Assembly: GCA_012932865.1 (NCBI GenBank)
Contig: SAXG01000022.1
Coordinates: 558,001 to 622,000, forward strand
Origin: Amylostereum areolatum
Lineage: Eukaryota; Basidiomycota; Agaricomycetes; Russulales; Stereaceae
Direction: 5' to 3'
Length of the DNA stretch: 64,000 bases
The notes beneath the pieces are model-generated. The model ran no database searches. It was not told where the DNA came from and worked only from the letters and a program-made list of their open reading frames with translations. Below are positions 20,859 through 32,890 of this stretch, one piece after another; within the stretch, counting starts at the first letter, position 1; the number at the start of each line of letters is the position of its first letter. A program made the position numbers and the translations under genes.

Positions 20859-22798
20859 ACGAGATAGTGTACCATACTTTATTTTCCAAACCTTCGGACA
20901 GTAGGCAGTAGTAAGTAGCAGGCTTCAGTTTGCCTTTATTATAATCATTCGGGACTCGTCAATCGTGTCTCTTGTGGCGATTGGCGATCCGGTATACCCC
21001 ACGACCTGTTCGATCCCGACGCGAATGCTGCCCCTTCTGTTGTGATCAATGTTCGCCATATAATCTGCAAGAAATTGACATATGGTATATACATACGTCG
21101 GACCAGGACTATAGCCTTGTCTGGAAAACTTCTTGGAAGCTTCAAGACTATACGCGGTCACCTGAACGACTAACAGTGTTGATAACAGGATCATCAGGAT
21201 CACGACTCGACTATATTACTCTCAATTGCGAGGCTGTGTAACCGCGGTGGGTCGATGTGGTGAAGCAGAATCCATAAAATAAACTCGAGAACGTAGGCCC
21301 TGGATCTTGCAGTTCGGCTGACGCCACAGAGCCACGGACATTCACTGCCAAAGATCCGGATTATTTCACTTTTTAAAAGCGAACCTAAAAGCGAAACCCG
21401 TGGATAGGAAACAGCAGATACACCTTTCGCGGACTGCCCGTAGACAAATGCGGCTGATAACCGGACGATGTGTCCTCCCAATCGCAGAGAACTTTCGTTA
21501 TGCCGGTTGTCATCGATGTGAGTAACTGTGCCGGTGGCGGCTTGCTGGTTTTATGGACTCCTCATGACGGCCTTTGGATGGTGGTTCTGTTGGACCACTC
21601 GTGCAGAGTGGAAGCAGTGGATGGTCGAAGTAATCAAGCTCAAGCTTCAAGCAAGTTCAAGCACCGTCTTCTCCCGGCTCTGATTCCGGGTCGGAGCACA
21701 GCCAAATTGTCGGCCTTGCTTTGCCTTGAAGTTGCCCTTCGAGAAAGTACATCCTTTCCTTGCCTCAAAAGAACATGGAATGCCTCCGGCGCGATAGCAT
21801 CCCAGTTGATGCTACCGACCTGCCACCGATGTACCAACCGGCGCAGCATACTTCCACCCTCTCGAACTCATATGGCGCGACGGAAAGAGCCCGCTGCTCG
21901 CCTCAACTTGAAGCTCGAGCCCGGGTCAAAACTGGAAAAGGGGCCAACCTCCCAGGAGTCCCAGCCATCCTCGCCCAAGCAGGTTTGTTCCCTATACGAC
22001 CCATCAGAGGACAAAAAAGCTGTTCTTACATAAAGATGATATCTCTCAAGTACGCTCAATGGTAAGTTATGAGATGTAGGGACGACTCCACATCCGCATG
22101 GATTTGCACAGGATCGGGAGTTGATTGGGAGATGCATTGTCGGTGTTGGGAGATCGCGCACTGCAGCTATAATAGTCCTTTGGTGTGCGTCCCTTCACTT
22201 CTTCTGCACTACACCCTCTCGTTAAATCTGATGAACGAAACAGAACGTTCTGACCGTATTGAATGCCTGGGCGGCGCATCGCTTGGAGGCACACTGGCAT
22301 GTGGCATTGTGCGGTCATTCCTGGTCATTGCTGTATGCACCTGGTCTTCGTCGGTTTGACTTGTCGACCTTCGACAAATAAACTCAGCGGGTTTCGACGT
22401 TTATCACGAGAAGCAATTGTCGTCTCAGCAGCATCCGGTACGTGGAGGGGGTTCAGCACCACCGTCTCGTAGCTCGACGTTCCTCGCCGCGCCGCACTCA
22501 TCTGTGTAGAAGACTGTGTCGCGGCATCAATGTTGCCGCCTGCTCTGATATCATCATCCTGGCTAACTGTATAGAGTAAACTGCTCACGTCCAGGATAGC
22601 GTAGAAATGATGGGTCTGTGATGTCTACAGTGCTTATAGACAAGACAAGAACATGTGCACGGGACAGGTCTCCTTTGTTCCCCGTCCCATCCATCCTTCC
22701 ATGACGAAAGCTACGTACGCTCAGCTGGATGGTGGGCTGGTTTGGCTAAGACTCAACTTTCCGGGCTTCGTTCTTGAGACGACGCTCTTCGGTAACTA
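20859..22798. other. Intergenic with degraded kinase fragment
   Basis: 1.9 kb. The only recognisable content is a fragment of a FunK1 kinase near 21240-21400, listed separately. A 187-codon plus-strand frame at 21470-22033 has no recognisable motif and odd composition. I see no supported gene. Confidence 0.45.
21240..21400 (-). pseudogene. FunK1 kinase fragment (relic)
   Basis: Bases 21296-21341 match 25059-25104 inside the downstream FunK1 gene at 45 of 46 positions. Weaker similarity extends on both sides: LEFILWILLHH here corresponds to LESILWILLFH there. It is a short, stop-laden duplicate of one exon region and cannot encode a kinase. Confidence 0.8.
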
Positions 22799-24149
22799 AT
22801 GCCCTCCCTCTCATCTTCTCATTCTACTTCTGACACTCTCTGCCATCGGGTTGCAGGCATATTCACGCTCCTCATCACGCTCTCGACTTGCGTCCTTGTG
22901 TACGTGTTTTTATCTCCCTTCGGAGCCCTGCGCGAAACTGATGACTATGAACAGACGCAAGGGACTCAGCTCGCGAACGGTCCGCGCGATGCTCGCTGTG
23001 ACGCTTGTCATGTACATCTGTTCTACGACATACTGGGTTCTGGACATGTACCCGTTCATCACCGTACTCCGGGACCCAGCACGACACGGGATTGAACGTG
23101 CGAGCGAGTCCTTTGCAAGGGGGTTCGTATCTGCTGTATGTCTCGGGATGAATGTGCGTTGCGATTCTTTTCAATTTGCCTTTATGCTGAGTACACCACG
23201 CTCTATAGTTGCTTCTGAGCGATGCAGTCGTGATGTGGAGAGCCTGGGTACTGTGGGGGAGGAGCCGTCTTGTCTTCCTATCTTCATGCGTCTTGTTTTT
23301 ATCCACCTTCGGTTCGCCCCCTCTTTCCTCTTTCTGTCACAACAGGCTTTGACGCGACGTCGATGTCCAGTGCTAATGATTGTGACGGGATGCGTCTCGA
23401 AAAACCCGCCGTCATCAGACCTTATTACGGGAGACGAGTTTGGGTTTCCCGTGGAGAAGTTCGGGCTGGCAACCCTCTCTTTATCGCTAGCAAGTAATGT
23501 GTGGGCGACCGTAATGATCGGGTACAAAGCGTGGTACGCTTACCGCCTAGCTGTACGGCTTTAGGTGATACAACAGGTTTTATAAGGTATTATAGACGCA
23601 GTATAGGCGCTCATCTCTGCGAGGGAGGAGGGAAAGGTAGGGTGGAGAAAATATTGACGTTGTTGGTCGAGTCCGGAGTAATCTACTGCTGTATATGGGT
23701 GCGCATTTCGATCTTCTACCATGCCCCCATGGTCCTTACACTTTTATTGGCGATAGGCCGTTTATATCGCGAGCAATGCAACACCTGCCCTTCAAGGTAC
23801 CTTCGCGATCTTCATTGAGGATGGTGTACCCCCATTTTCAGGTACGTATTCCCTCCGCCTCGTATTGGATGCATGCCGTTGAACCGTCGACAACACGTTC
23901 TTTTTTCAGGGAATCTACCCAACCATCATCATTGTCATTGTCTGTCTTCAAAAATCACACTGCGAGAGTCAGTTTACCTATGCAAGTTCAACGCCAACCT
24001 CTCTAGGACGCACCGAAACAGCTGTCGAGCTGTCCAGCATGACAAGGAATTCGGTCCTTGTGATAAGCAATACAAAGGTATCGATGGATAGTGTGAGTAT
24101 GGACAGCCTGGAGAAGGGAGGGAGGAGTGAGAGGAAGATACCGGTGTAG
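22799..24149 (+). CDS. Fungal 7TM-like integral membrane protein, 328 aa
   Basis: Seven exons (22799-22899, 22955-23153, 23209-23311, 23371-23533, 23587-23698, 23757-23825, 23910-24149) join in phase to 328 aa. Hydrophobic segments appear in order: AGIFTLLITLSTCVL, MLAVTLVMYICSTTYWVLDM, LLLSDAVVMWRAWVLWG, LATLSLSLASNVWATVMIGY, ILTLLVESGVIYCCIW and GIYPTIIIVIVCLQ. The VVMWRAWVLW and LLVESGVIYC blocks are typical of an Agaricomycete-specific membrane protein family of unknown role. The Ser/Thr-rich C-terminus is probably cytoplasmic. The last two exons use slightly weak donors (GTACCC) that I chose to keep the GIYPT block in frame. Confidence 0.85.
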
Positions 24150-24342
24150 CGAGGCCAATGTCTTGGGGCGGCGGTCACTGGACGAGATGAAAAGGAGTAG
24201 GCATACACATCCCTACTACTATGCCTTGCGGAAGGCGGCCTGCAGGCTTGACACTGCAAATGATGCGTCCGTAGGAAATCGTTTGTATTCATACTATCGG
24301 AATCACCAGAAACCATCGGCACTTCTACGGATATCACTGAGA

Positions 24343-27060
24343 TTATTGTACATTAGATAGGACCCCTTCTGAGTTTGCCCCTTCCTTCACCGTGGTTAAA
24401 CTTTGAGATGTCTGAGACGCGGCCTTGGTGGTGCGGCTCCTCGAGCCCTTAGACGTCTTCTGCCGTTTGGCGCCTGATTCCGCCGCATCTTCCGAGCCCT
24501 CCTGCGACGTAGTAGCGTCTTCATCACGGGATCGCTTGGAACCGCTGCTGCCGCCTTGACGGATCGTTTTGGCCAGAGGTAGGTGCTTCCAGACGGTGCT
24601 TGACCTGACCCGAGTCTCCGCCAGCGGGATCTGGTCAACGCCCGCGTCGCTGGGGAACCAACCCGTCGCGCCGAGGAATTTATCGAATATTGACAGGATG
24701 TGAGCGTGATCCGTTAACAGCTTTTCCATCGCGTGCATCTTTTTGATCTCGTCCTCGTCGTCGGGGTCCATTGGACGGAGGGTTTGAAATGGCTTGCGAA
24801 GAGCTTTGAGCAGACCTTGGAGTGGTACAGGTAGTCCCGTCGAGGCGTGGATTTCTTTGGTGGTGAAGGCTTCGTTCTTCAAGAAGTTGGTTTTTCCAGA
24901 GCCGCCCGTGATGTCGTTGCCGTTGCCGGGGTCGCGGTACTGGTCAAATATATCCTCAACCAGACTCTCGACTGCGTTGGCCGGAGTGATCGAGGTGGGC
25001 CGATACCTTAGGATGTGAAAGAGAAGGATCCATAGGATAGACTCGAGGTCGTCTGAGAGGCCCTGGATCTTGCAGTTCGGCTGACGCAACAGAGCCACGG
25101 ACATGAACTGCCAAGTTCCCTGATGATTGATTCGTCAGAAACGAGAAACAAGAAAAGTAAGTACCGTACGCACCGTTCTCCCTGGACGGCGCGCGGACAA
25201 AAGCGAGCCGACGCGGTGAGACATGTCCCAATCGGAAAGCAAACCCTTGCTGTCAATCGTATCGTGATCATGATGTTGCTTGCGCTGAGGTCGCGGTGAA
25301 GGACCTTGGCGATTTCGTACGCCCACTGGTGCGCTATACAGCCATATCACCCATAAATCAGTACGAACCGATGCGACAAAAAGCCATCTTACCGATGAGT
25401 GCATCCTTGAGAACAGAAGCTAATTGCTTCGTCGATTTGAACTTGTGGAGGGGCTTGCCGATAGTACCGAGGACGAGACGGTAATGGGTGTGAGGTGTAA
25501 TCGAGAGCCGGTCCCGATCATACACCCACTCGGTGCCCTCCTCCGCGAGCGTTGGAGTACGAGTCGTCTGTTTGACACCGTTGTGCCACACGTCTCCAGC
25601 ACACACCAGATCTGGGACGTTGGGCACGTTGGCCGTTTTCAGGGAGCGATAGATATCGCCCTCCTTCTCCATCCCGTCTACGTCGATCCACCACGAGTCC
25701 TTCAAGTAGACGACATTCCCGAAGTATAGTTCCCTCGGTCCTTGCGTGGACGCCGCATGGGCACCTTCTTCAGTCCCGCAACCTCCTGCGTCCGTGCTTG
25801 GCGGCGTTGATGGTCCGGAATGCGCTTCAGTCGGAGGAGACGCCAAAGGGGTCTTGACTATCGGACGGTCGCTAACTTCGACGGCGAAATACGCAGAAGT
25901 GCCTCGTCCCGTGAGAGCCTCCGACGTGATGTGCGGCCTGGGTGCAACGAAATAATGGGGGGTCGGAGGCTGGGCAGGCGATCCAGGTATTGGATCGACG
26001 AGCTTCGCGTCATCAAAGACGGCGATCTTGCGCATAGGCTCTGTGTCGGCGATGCGATCGAGGAAGTCAGGGTGTACGTTTGAAGAATCTGACGTGCTCC
26101 CCTCCCTTCATCCTCTGTGGGCTCGATTATCGTTGGATCGCGCCCGAGGTCCTCGTCGGACGCATTGTTGAGGCGCCAGAAAAACTCTGTGAGGAGGTCG
26201 GTGTCGACCCAGTTGAAACGTCGGGATGCCACCGCCCCGCTTCGGTCCCAGCGAATGAAGCGTGCCTCTGTTTCAAAAAGGAGGATGGATATTGTAAAGA
26301 GAACAGGCTGTGCTTTGAATTGTTGAAGAGCGTAGGAGGCCATCTGGCCTTGAGCGCTATATCCTTCGCGGCGATATGGCCGACTGAAAGGATGGGCTGC
26401 CCGCTGTTCAGGGGGTGGCATTCGATGGGAGATCGTGGCCAATGTCTTGCCTGTCAGGTTTACGATCGCCTACAGCTTTCACGTCCTCCCAGACCGTAGC
26501 CGGAGGGAACCGGACTGATTTCCGTCATACCGATAGATTGTCAAGTCGGGCTTCCTGTATGTGCCGTTTTGCGTTCCACCACGTTCGTGTGTGTCGACGA
26601 CCGATACCCTTGGACAAACGTGTTGTTTCGAACCGTCAACGGCCCTCACCTATAAGCGCGATTAGATGCTACGAAGGAGGCCGGAAGCCATTATGTAACA
26701 AAGATACGCACGAATTCCTCTTCCGACTGGGTCGCATTGGTGGTGGCCCATGGAATTCGAACGAGAGGATCCCTTCGTTCACCGCGACACGGAAGACACA
26801 AATCCAACCATTCTTCCGGGGAAGGTGCTCCCACGAATTGATTGTGCATTTCTAAAGCGTGTTTAGGGTACTCGGGCAAACATAGCCTCCTTGGGATGGG
26901 TAGCGAAGGGAATGGAACCAGTGCACTTGTACACAATGGGGGTACTTTTGAGAGCTTCAGATTCAGCACCTGGAGCTTTGGCAGGAGGGGTAGAGGGACG
27001 AGGTGGCTCCGCAGAGGCGATGTCAGCGAGAAGTTCAAGTGGGCTGGAGGAGGAGGACAT
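24343..27060 (-). pseudogene. FunK1-type fungal protein kinase, frame-broken
   Basis: Start MSSSSSPLELLADIA at 27060. FunK1 blocks follow in order: KPDLTIYRYDGNQS, RGQ-like AQGQMASYALQQ, FETEARFIRWDRSGAV, HYRLVLGTIGKPLHKFKSTK, catalytic loop VLHRDLSASNIMI (~25300), metal-binding GLLSDWDMSHRV (~25225), GTWQFMSVALL, DDLESILWILLFH, and a long basic, Ser-rich tail ending at 24343. Many exon junctions are clean. However, the catalytic loop and the SDWDM motif lie in different frames with only 8 nt between and no space for an intron. Similar jumps occur near 26880, 26515 and 26470. As written it cannot make a whole kinase, so it is either a pseudogene or affected by base errors. Confidence 0.75.
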
Positions 27061-29095
27061 GATGAGATGAGGGAAGGTGGAGAAAGGTTGAATGCCACAT
27101 ACGCTTGATGGGGTGGTGCTTTATATAGGAATCCTATGTCATAGAACAATGGGGTGCCGTTAGAATATGACTGGTCGCTGTAAGTAATAAGTAGTGCGGA
27201 AACTTGGTTGAGCCCCGCACGAACATTGTCGGGAAATGCCGGGCTTCGTTGTTCTTCCTCGAATGGAAATTTCACGTGACACTGCCTTGTAATCTAATCT
27301 ATTCATCTGATATCTGACTCGATTGTCTCCCCAAGTCTCCCCAGTGCCACTGCCCAGCAACTTCTGTCCAACAAAATATTTGAAGAGCACCTTCCCGCCC
27401 TCGACCTCCCTCGACCTCATGAAGCTTCAAGCTTCAAGGCTCGAAAGTCAGGGACGGAACGAATAGCGCATCGTCGAAGGTATCTTCACCCTGCGGTCTA
27501 CGTAGTACTGCTTAGACCTGCAGGCTAAACAGTGCATAATCACTAGAATTTCCAGGGCACTTGAAATCTACTTTGGTTTACATTATGTACTGTATCCGTT
27601 TGAATGATTGACACCAAGAATTGACACCAAGCTGCACATTTACATACTGACGGTGTGACGCACCGATACGACCTTCTCACCTCCACCGGCGCGAACGGGC
27701 GAAATCAATGTGAGACCACTTCAGCATATTCTGGCCGCCCATACGGTTCGCTTATAGCGGTTCACTCTATGCTCGAGACTCGAGTCGGCCCAGCTCGAGC
27801 AGCCTCAACTTCGGGTCCAACAGACGCTCACGCCATGCTTGGAATCCATAGCCGCAGATCCCGACGTCTTCGGTGACGACTGACATCGTTATGATCCTGT
27901 GGCGCCTCTCCATGATATAAACTCCCTGCCAGCAGCCAGACCTAGTCTCCTAAAGCAGACGTCGATGGAGTCAACCCTCGTACCTCGGGATCCTCTCATC
28001 AGACGTCTGCTATCACTCGCGCGTCCTTGTCGAGAGTTCGGCCAGCCGAGCTTTGCCGAACTTCTCACGAAATGTCGAAGCTTATCCAAACAATAACTTG
28101 TATATGATAAAATATGATAAAATAAATATCTATAGTACAGGTGGTGTCTACAGCGGGTTGAACGTTGGCAGTCTGCACGATAAACTGAGGTATCGTGTGG
28201 TAGGTAGCCGAAGGGGACAGCGACAGATGCCACTAAATTAGTAGAGGCCGAGACCTCGAATCCTGAAGCTTGAAGCTTGAAGGCCGGATGTTTGCAAGGA
28301 AATTGAACGGCGGGGACTTTCGATTCGGCTACAGATAAGTTGGGAGGGAGCAATGTGGAAGGAGAAACAAGGATTTACGCACATTTCGGGGGGAGCGGTC
28401 TGTCGAGAGACTCGGGGATAAGTTCGCGTGGTAGAGCGCGGGGTAGTCCTTCTCGATGCCGAAGATCTGCTCAATTGTTTCCTGCGCGCGAGCATACGTC
28501 ATGAGCTCGTGATGGTCCGCGCCAAGGGTTGTCTTCGAAGTTTGTTGGAAGAGGGTCTTTGCGGGTTGGAACAAGTAGGTCCAATGTCGACGGAGTCACA
28601 CAAGGGAGGCGGACAGGATTTGAGGTTGGTGGCTGGAGGAGAAGGTAGACGTAGCATGATTGCACGAGGATCAAAATGATGTGACAAACGAGCAAGTACC
28701 AGAGGGGGTGGTGCAAATGTTACGCGTTCAGCAATTAGGAGATGAGGAAACAGCGGCGCGGGATCATGAATGCATACGATGATACAAATGAAGGGAACTT
28801 ACCAACGGCATCCTGATTCTACTGACGAGAATCCTGACCCGGAAGTAGCGATGCACGCCCTTGTTGGATTTAAAACGGTGCCGTAGATACTGATGCAGAG
28901 GGACGAGAGTGAGAAAATAGATTATGTTTGCAGGACTTATCCTGTTAGCGGGCAGGGCGGGCGGTGTCTGAAAAAGGCAGTCACATGATATGCCGACCAC
29001 CGGCTGGCCGAACTCTCGACAAGGCTATCGGTAGTGAAAGTAGACTAGCCAGACCACTTAACTTCCAAACCCCCGTCCACCCTTATAACACTGTC
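27061..29095. other. Intergenic with one unassigned coding-like stretch
   Basis: 2 kb between the FunK1 start and the glutamine-synthetase-like start. AT-rich around 28080-28140. On the minus strand 28687-28330 has protein-like reading in two frames (MSHHFDPRAIMLRLPSPP, then TTLGADHHELMTYARAQETI) that may be exons or a frame-broken fragment of a gene I do not recognise. GAAGCTTCAAGCTTC-type repeats occur at ~27420 and inverted at ~28263. Confidence 0.35.
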
Positions 29096-30752
29096 ATGAC
29101 AACCCCGACCACCTACGGCATTGCCTACACCCCCGCCACAACGCAGCTCCCTATCGTTGGGGATCTCGCTCAGCTCGCCGTGACTCATGGTACCCGCTAT
29201 GTGCGCCTCCAGTGGACCGATCTCACCAACATCACCCGCTGCCGCATCATCCCTATCGGCGCATTCAAGGCACTCCTCGCCAGCGCACGTCCTGGTGTCG
29301 GCATCACCCACGCTGCATTGGGTCTCGTAGGCGCAGGATGTGCCCCTGGGTTCAGCGGCACTGGTGAGTATCTGTACACCCCAGATTTACTCAGCCTGCG
29401 TCCATGCGGGTATGCGCCGGGACATGCCAGTGTCATGGGCTGGTTCGAGGAGAAAAGTCCGAACGGGGATGGTAAATACGACGTCGCGCTTGTGCCCGCG
29501 TTCGCAGCTCAAAAAGGTCGTCGAGTGCGTACCAGCTTGTTTCAGCTCGGGGTATTATGAACTGACTGTTCGTAGAGATGCCCGTGCGGCCGGCGTCGAG
29601 TTTTTGGTGGGGATCGAGACCGAGTTCATTCTTCTCAAGTCGACGGACCCGATCGAGGGAGTCAACGAGTACCCGTGGTCCACAACCGCCGCAATTCCCT
29701 CAGGATCGGACGTTGCCAAATGTCTCGAGGAAATCGCGGACGCGCTGCAAACCTCCGGTATCGAAGTACTCATGTATCACGCCGAAGCGGCTCCCGGACA
29801 GGTTCGCGCCCCTCGCACTGTTTGTCAGTGTCGAATGCCGCTGATGCACAATTAACAACCTAGTACGAGTTCGTCACCGGTCCATTGCCTCCCCTCGAGA
29901 CCGCTGACGCAGTCATCCTGACCCGCGAGACCATTTTCAACATCTCGTCCAAGTATGGTTTCCGCGCCACCCTCGCCCCGCGTGTCTTCCCCCACGATTG
30001 TGCGTGCATAACCAACCAATGTTTCCCGTTCTCGCTCATCATTGGTCTCGCAGGCGGCAGCGCCGCGCACGCGCACATATCTATCCACCGAACCGAACGC
30101 CCCTCCCACCAACCCACCGCGTGCCAGCCCGGACACGAACAAATCAACCACAATGAACCCACTCGAACGCTTCCTTCCTACAGGCACTGCTCACCCACAT
30201 GCCCGCCCTCGCAGCGATCACGCTCCCCACACAAGCCTCGTATTCGCGTGTGCAGGATGGCATCTGGTCCGGCGGAACTTACACCGCTTGGGGTACCGAG
30301 AACCGCGAGACTATTCGTGCGCCTTACCGGGGCGCCGGGCTCGCACCACTTCGAGGTGCGCACCCACGATGGCACTGCGAACCCGTCATCTTGCACTTGC
30401 GGCCCTCCTTGGCGCAGGATTATATGGCGTACGCGAAGGGGCGGAGCTCACCGTGATGGAGGTGGAGGGGATGGCGGCGGATCTGAGCGAGCAGGAGCGG
30501 AAGAGGAGGGGAGTGGTTGGGCGTATGCCGCGGAGCTTGGCGCAGGCGAGGGAGGTCATGCGGCAGAGCGAGGCGGTTAAGAGCCTGTTCGGAGGGGAGT
30601 TCGTGGAGAAATATCTCGCGGTGAATGAGGTGAGTTCTGCGTGGGTCATAGCACGCTGACATTATATTGATGATTCTTCCTAGACGATGGAGTCGCACTT
30701 GAAGGCGGATGCTCCAGAACTCGAGATGACGAAGCTGGTACTCACATATTGA
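29096..30752 (+). pseudogene. Glutamine-synthetase-like protein, frame-broken
   Basis: Probable exons are 29096-29524, 29576-29801, 29864-29999, 30054 to ~30120, 30184-30629 and 30684-30752. Family blocks: YVRLQWTDLTNITRCRIIP, GTGEYLYTPDL, YAPGHASVMGWFEEK, LVGIETEFILL, HAEAAPGQ/YEFVTGPLPPLETAD, AAHAHISIH, SYSRVQDGIWSGGTYTAWG, HHFEVRTHDGTANP and LALAALLGAGLYGVREG. This is the catalytic fold of glutamine synthetase in its larger, fluG-like fungal form, which acts on carboxylate-amine substrates in the cytosol. Frame breaks occur at ~29486 (before LCPRSQLKKVV), near 30184, at ~30315 and at ~30383. Most are consistent with one extra base. It is a degraded paralogue or carries sequence errors. Confidence 0.8.
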
Positions 30753-31086
30753 ACCTCTCGCCCCTTCAAAACTGTAACGAATCCTTTCGTGCGCTCGAGT
30801 TGTCCCCCCCACCTGCCAGTGGCGGTCACCTAGTCTCCGACTCTCCGTGGCTGACCTCGCTCAAAAGACAGTCGTTCTGACTTCTGAGTATAAGCGGTCA
30901 CCATCTTGTACAAGGTGTACTATCATATTAGAGCTATAAGATTAGATTAGATTGGAAGCATGCCTCATGCAGCCTTGAATTGACCTTCTCTCAAGTTCAA
31001 TCGACAACAACCATCCGTCACTCCTGTCTCGTCCGACTTTTCTTGATCTTCTTTATTCTCTCCATTTTGCCTATCGGTCGAACACT
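30753..31086. other. Intergenic
   Basis: 3' flank of the glutamine-synthetase-like gene and promoter of the snurportin gene; no feature recognised. Confidence 0.5.
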
Positions 31087-32564
31087 ATGAATACCTTTTC
31101 AGACCGAAAAGCATCATACAAACTACCGCCAGGGTCGGTCCTTGACAAGTCGCAAACGCAACAGGCGCGACGGGCCAAGGTTCGTGCCATCTCCGTGCGT
31201 CGAAGATCTCACACTGATCCACGCGCATGAATAGGCCCTCGAAGAGCAAAAACGCGTATGTCTTACTCTCCATACGCGTCAGTCTGCCGGCTCTCCTGAT
31301 CGCCCTCGTCTCACCCCGTCCCTCACAGAGACGCGCCAAACGCATCGAGAGCGAACGACACATCGATCTATTCGCCGATTTGAACCTGGGACAATCCGAT
31401 GACGAAACAGAGACAGGAAATTCAGAAATTGTCCGCGGGGGCATTGGCAGTATCGCAAAGTTGATGCCACCTATCCATCCGCCATCCGAGACGTCGTCTC
31501 AAGCCGTCGACACGGAGATCGTCGATGCTCCTGCTCTAGCACCCACGAAGCGGAAGTACAAAAGGAAGAAGGGGAGCTCGAAGAAACTGAGTCCATGGGC
31601 AGATCAATGCATGTATGCCGAGCTCTTGGAGATGAAAGTGGACGACGATGCGTGGATGCCATCCACTGACGCAGAAGATGCAGACGGTCTGCCATCCGAT
31701 CTCCACTCGGGGTGGGTAGCAGTTTCCCCCGTACCAGCAGGCAAACGTTGCTTGGCCGTCTGTCACCAGGGAAGCGGTGCCGTAGGGTGTTGGTGCGTGT
31801 CTCAAGTCTCCATGTATTCGCGTGACTATTCACATACATTGTGTGTAGTCCCCAACACGACACTGCGCTCGCGGGTGCTAGGAAAGCCGCTCATGCCCCG
31901 TTTCCCGTCACACCTACCCTCGGACACCGTCCTCGACTGCATCCTGGACGAAAACTGGCACGACAATGGTATCCTCCACGTGCTAGACGTGCTCAAGTGG
32001 AAAGGACAGGACCTCGCCGAGTGCGAAACGTCTTTCCGGTTTGTTCCGCCTGTTTGTATGCGCGTATATCCATCTAAGTCATACGCGTCGTCTAGATTTT
32101 GGTGGCGCGACACCCGACTGAGCGAGCTGCCTCCTCCCCGACCACCTACCATCTCGGCACCGACCTCCTCCGATGGCAGGTACAAGTTCCCGTACCCTAT
32201 TTCCCTTTCTCCCATCACATATTACATGGACACAACGCCTGGGCACCTTCTTTCTAACATTATCCCCCGCGCTCGTACCTCCTACTCTCTTCCCATCTCT
32301 GTGCCAACCCTTGAAACGCCAATGGAACTGGACGGCTCTCCCACGGAGGCATCAGTGCGTGCGGATGGATTGCTGCTGTATGTAGCGCAGGCTATATACG
32401 AGCCCGGAACCAGTCCTCTCAGTCTCTGGGTTCCCGCCATCCCCATGCGCGTGGAGAAAGACTCGATGGAGGAGGACGGACCCAGCGCTCTGGATTGTTT
32501 CGAACGGTTTGTGCGGACTTTCTCGTCCGAGACCTTGGCGCTGACCGCGATATTCCGTGTTTAG
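31087..32564 (+). CDS. Snurportin-1-like m3G-cap-binding import adaptor
   Basis: Exons 31087-31179, 31235-31255, 31329 to ~31786, ~31850-32038 and 32096-32564. The N-terminus has the Arg/Lys-rich importin-beta-binding helix (QQARRAK, EEQKRRRAKRIESERHIDLF). It is followed by a linker with NLS-like KRKYKRKKGSSKK, then the cap-binding domain: WADQCMYAELLEM, WVAVSPVPAGKRCLAV, TVLDCILDENW, GILHVLDVLKWKGQDLAECE, FWWRDTRLSEL and GLLLYVAQAIYEPGTSPLSLW. Snurportin brings trimethylguanosine-capped spliceosomal snRNPs into the nucleus with importin beta. The intron between exons 3 and 4 has several weak donors (31770-31795), so that edge is uncertain. Otherwise the gene is open, in contrast to its frame-broken neighbours. 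Confidence 0.88.
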
Positions 32565-32890
32565 ACTGGTTAAGAAGAGAGTGGCGCGAACGGAGGGCGG
32601 TTCCATGCATGTGTAACAATTAAGGCGTCCGCTTTTGTCCCGGCCAACGTCTTGGATCGGCGTTGGTTATCTGTTTTGAGATCTTCTATGCACAATGACT
32701 TGGTCATTCCGCTTTTGTCGCCTTCTCAGCACTTGTCATGACGCGAAGGACAATGCGTCGGATCGACGATCCATGTCGGGATGACGTCGTGGCACATCGG
32801 TGGCACGACCATTCCGCAAACCCATAAATTCAGACTCGTTTTCCTTTGAATCTGTTATGACTTCCTTTTACCTCCTTTCCCTTCACAGCC
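32565..32890. other. Intergenic
   Basis: Between snurportin and tyrosinase, same direction; probably holds the tyrosinase promoter. No clear TATA box. Confidence 0.5.

Noticed and set aside
27415..28285. GAAGCTTCAAGCTTC repeats in opposite orientation as terminal inverted repeats of an element
   Set aside because: The motif is itself a near-palindromic heptamer repeat; flanks do not match and no target duplication is visible.
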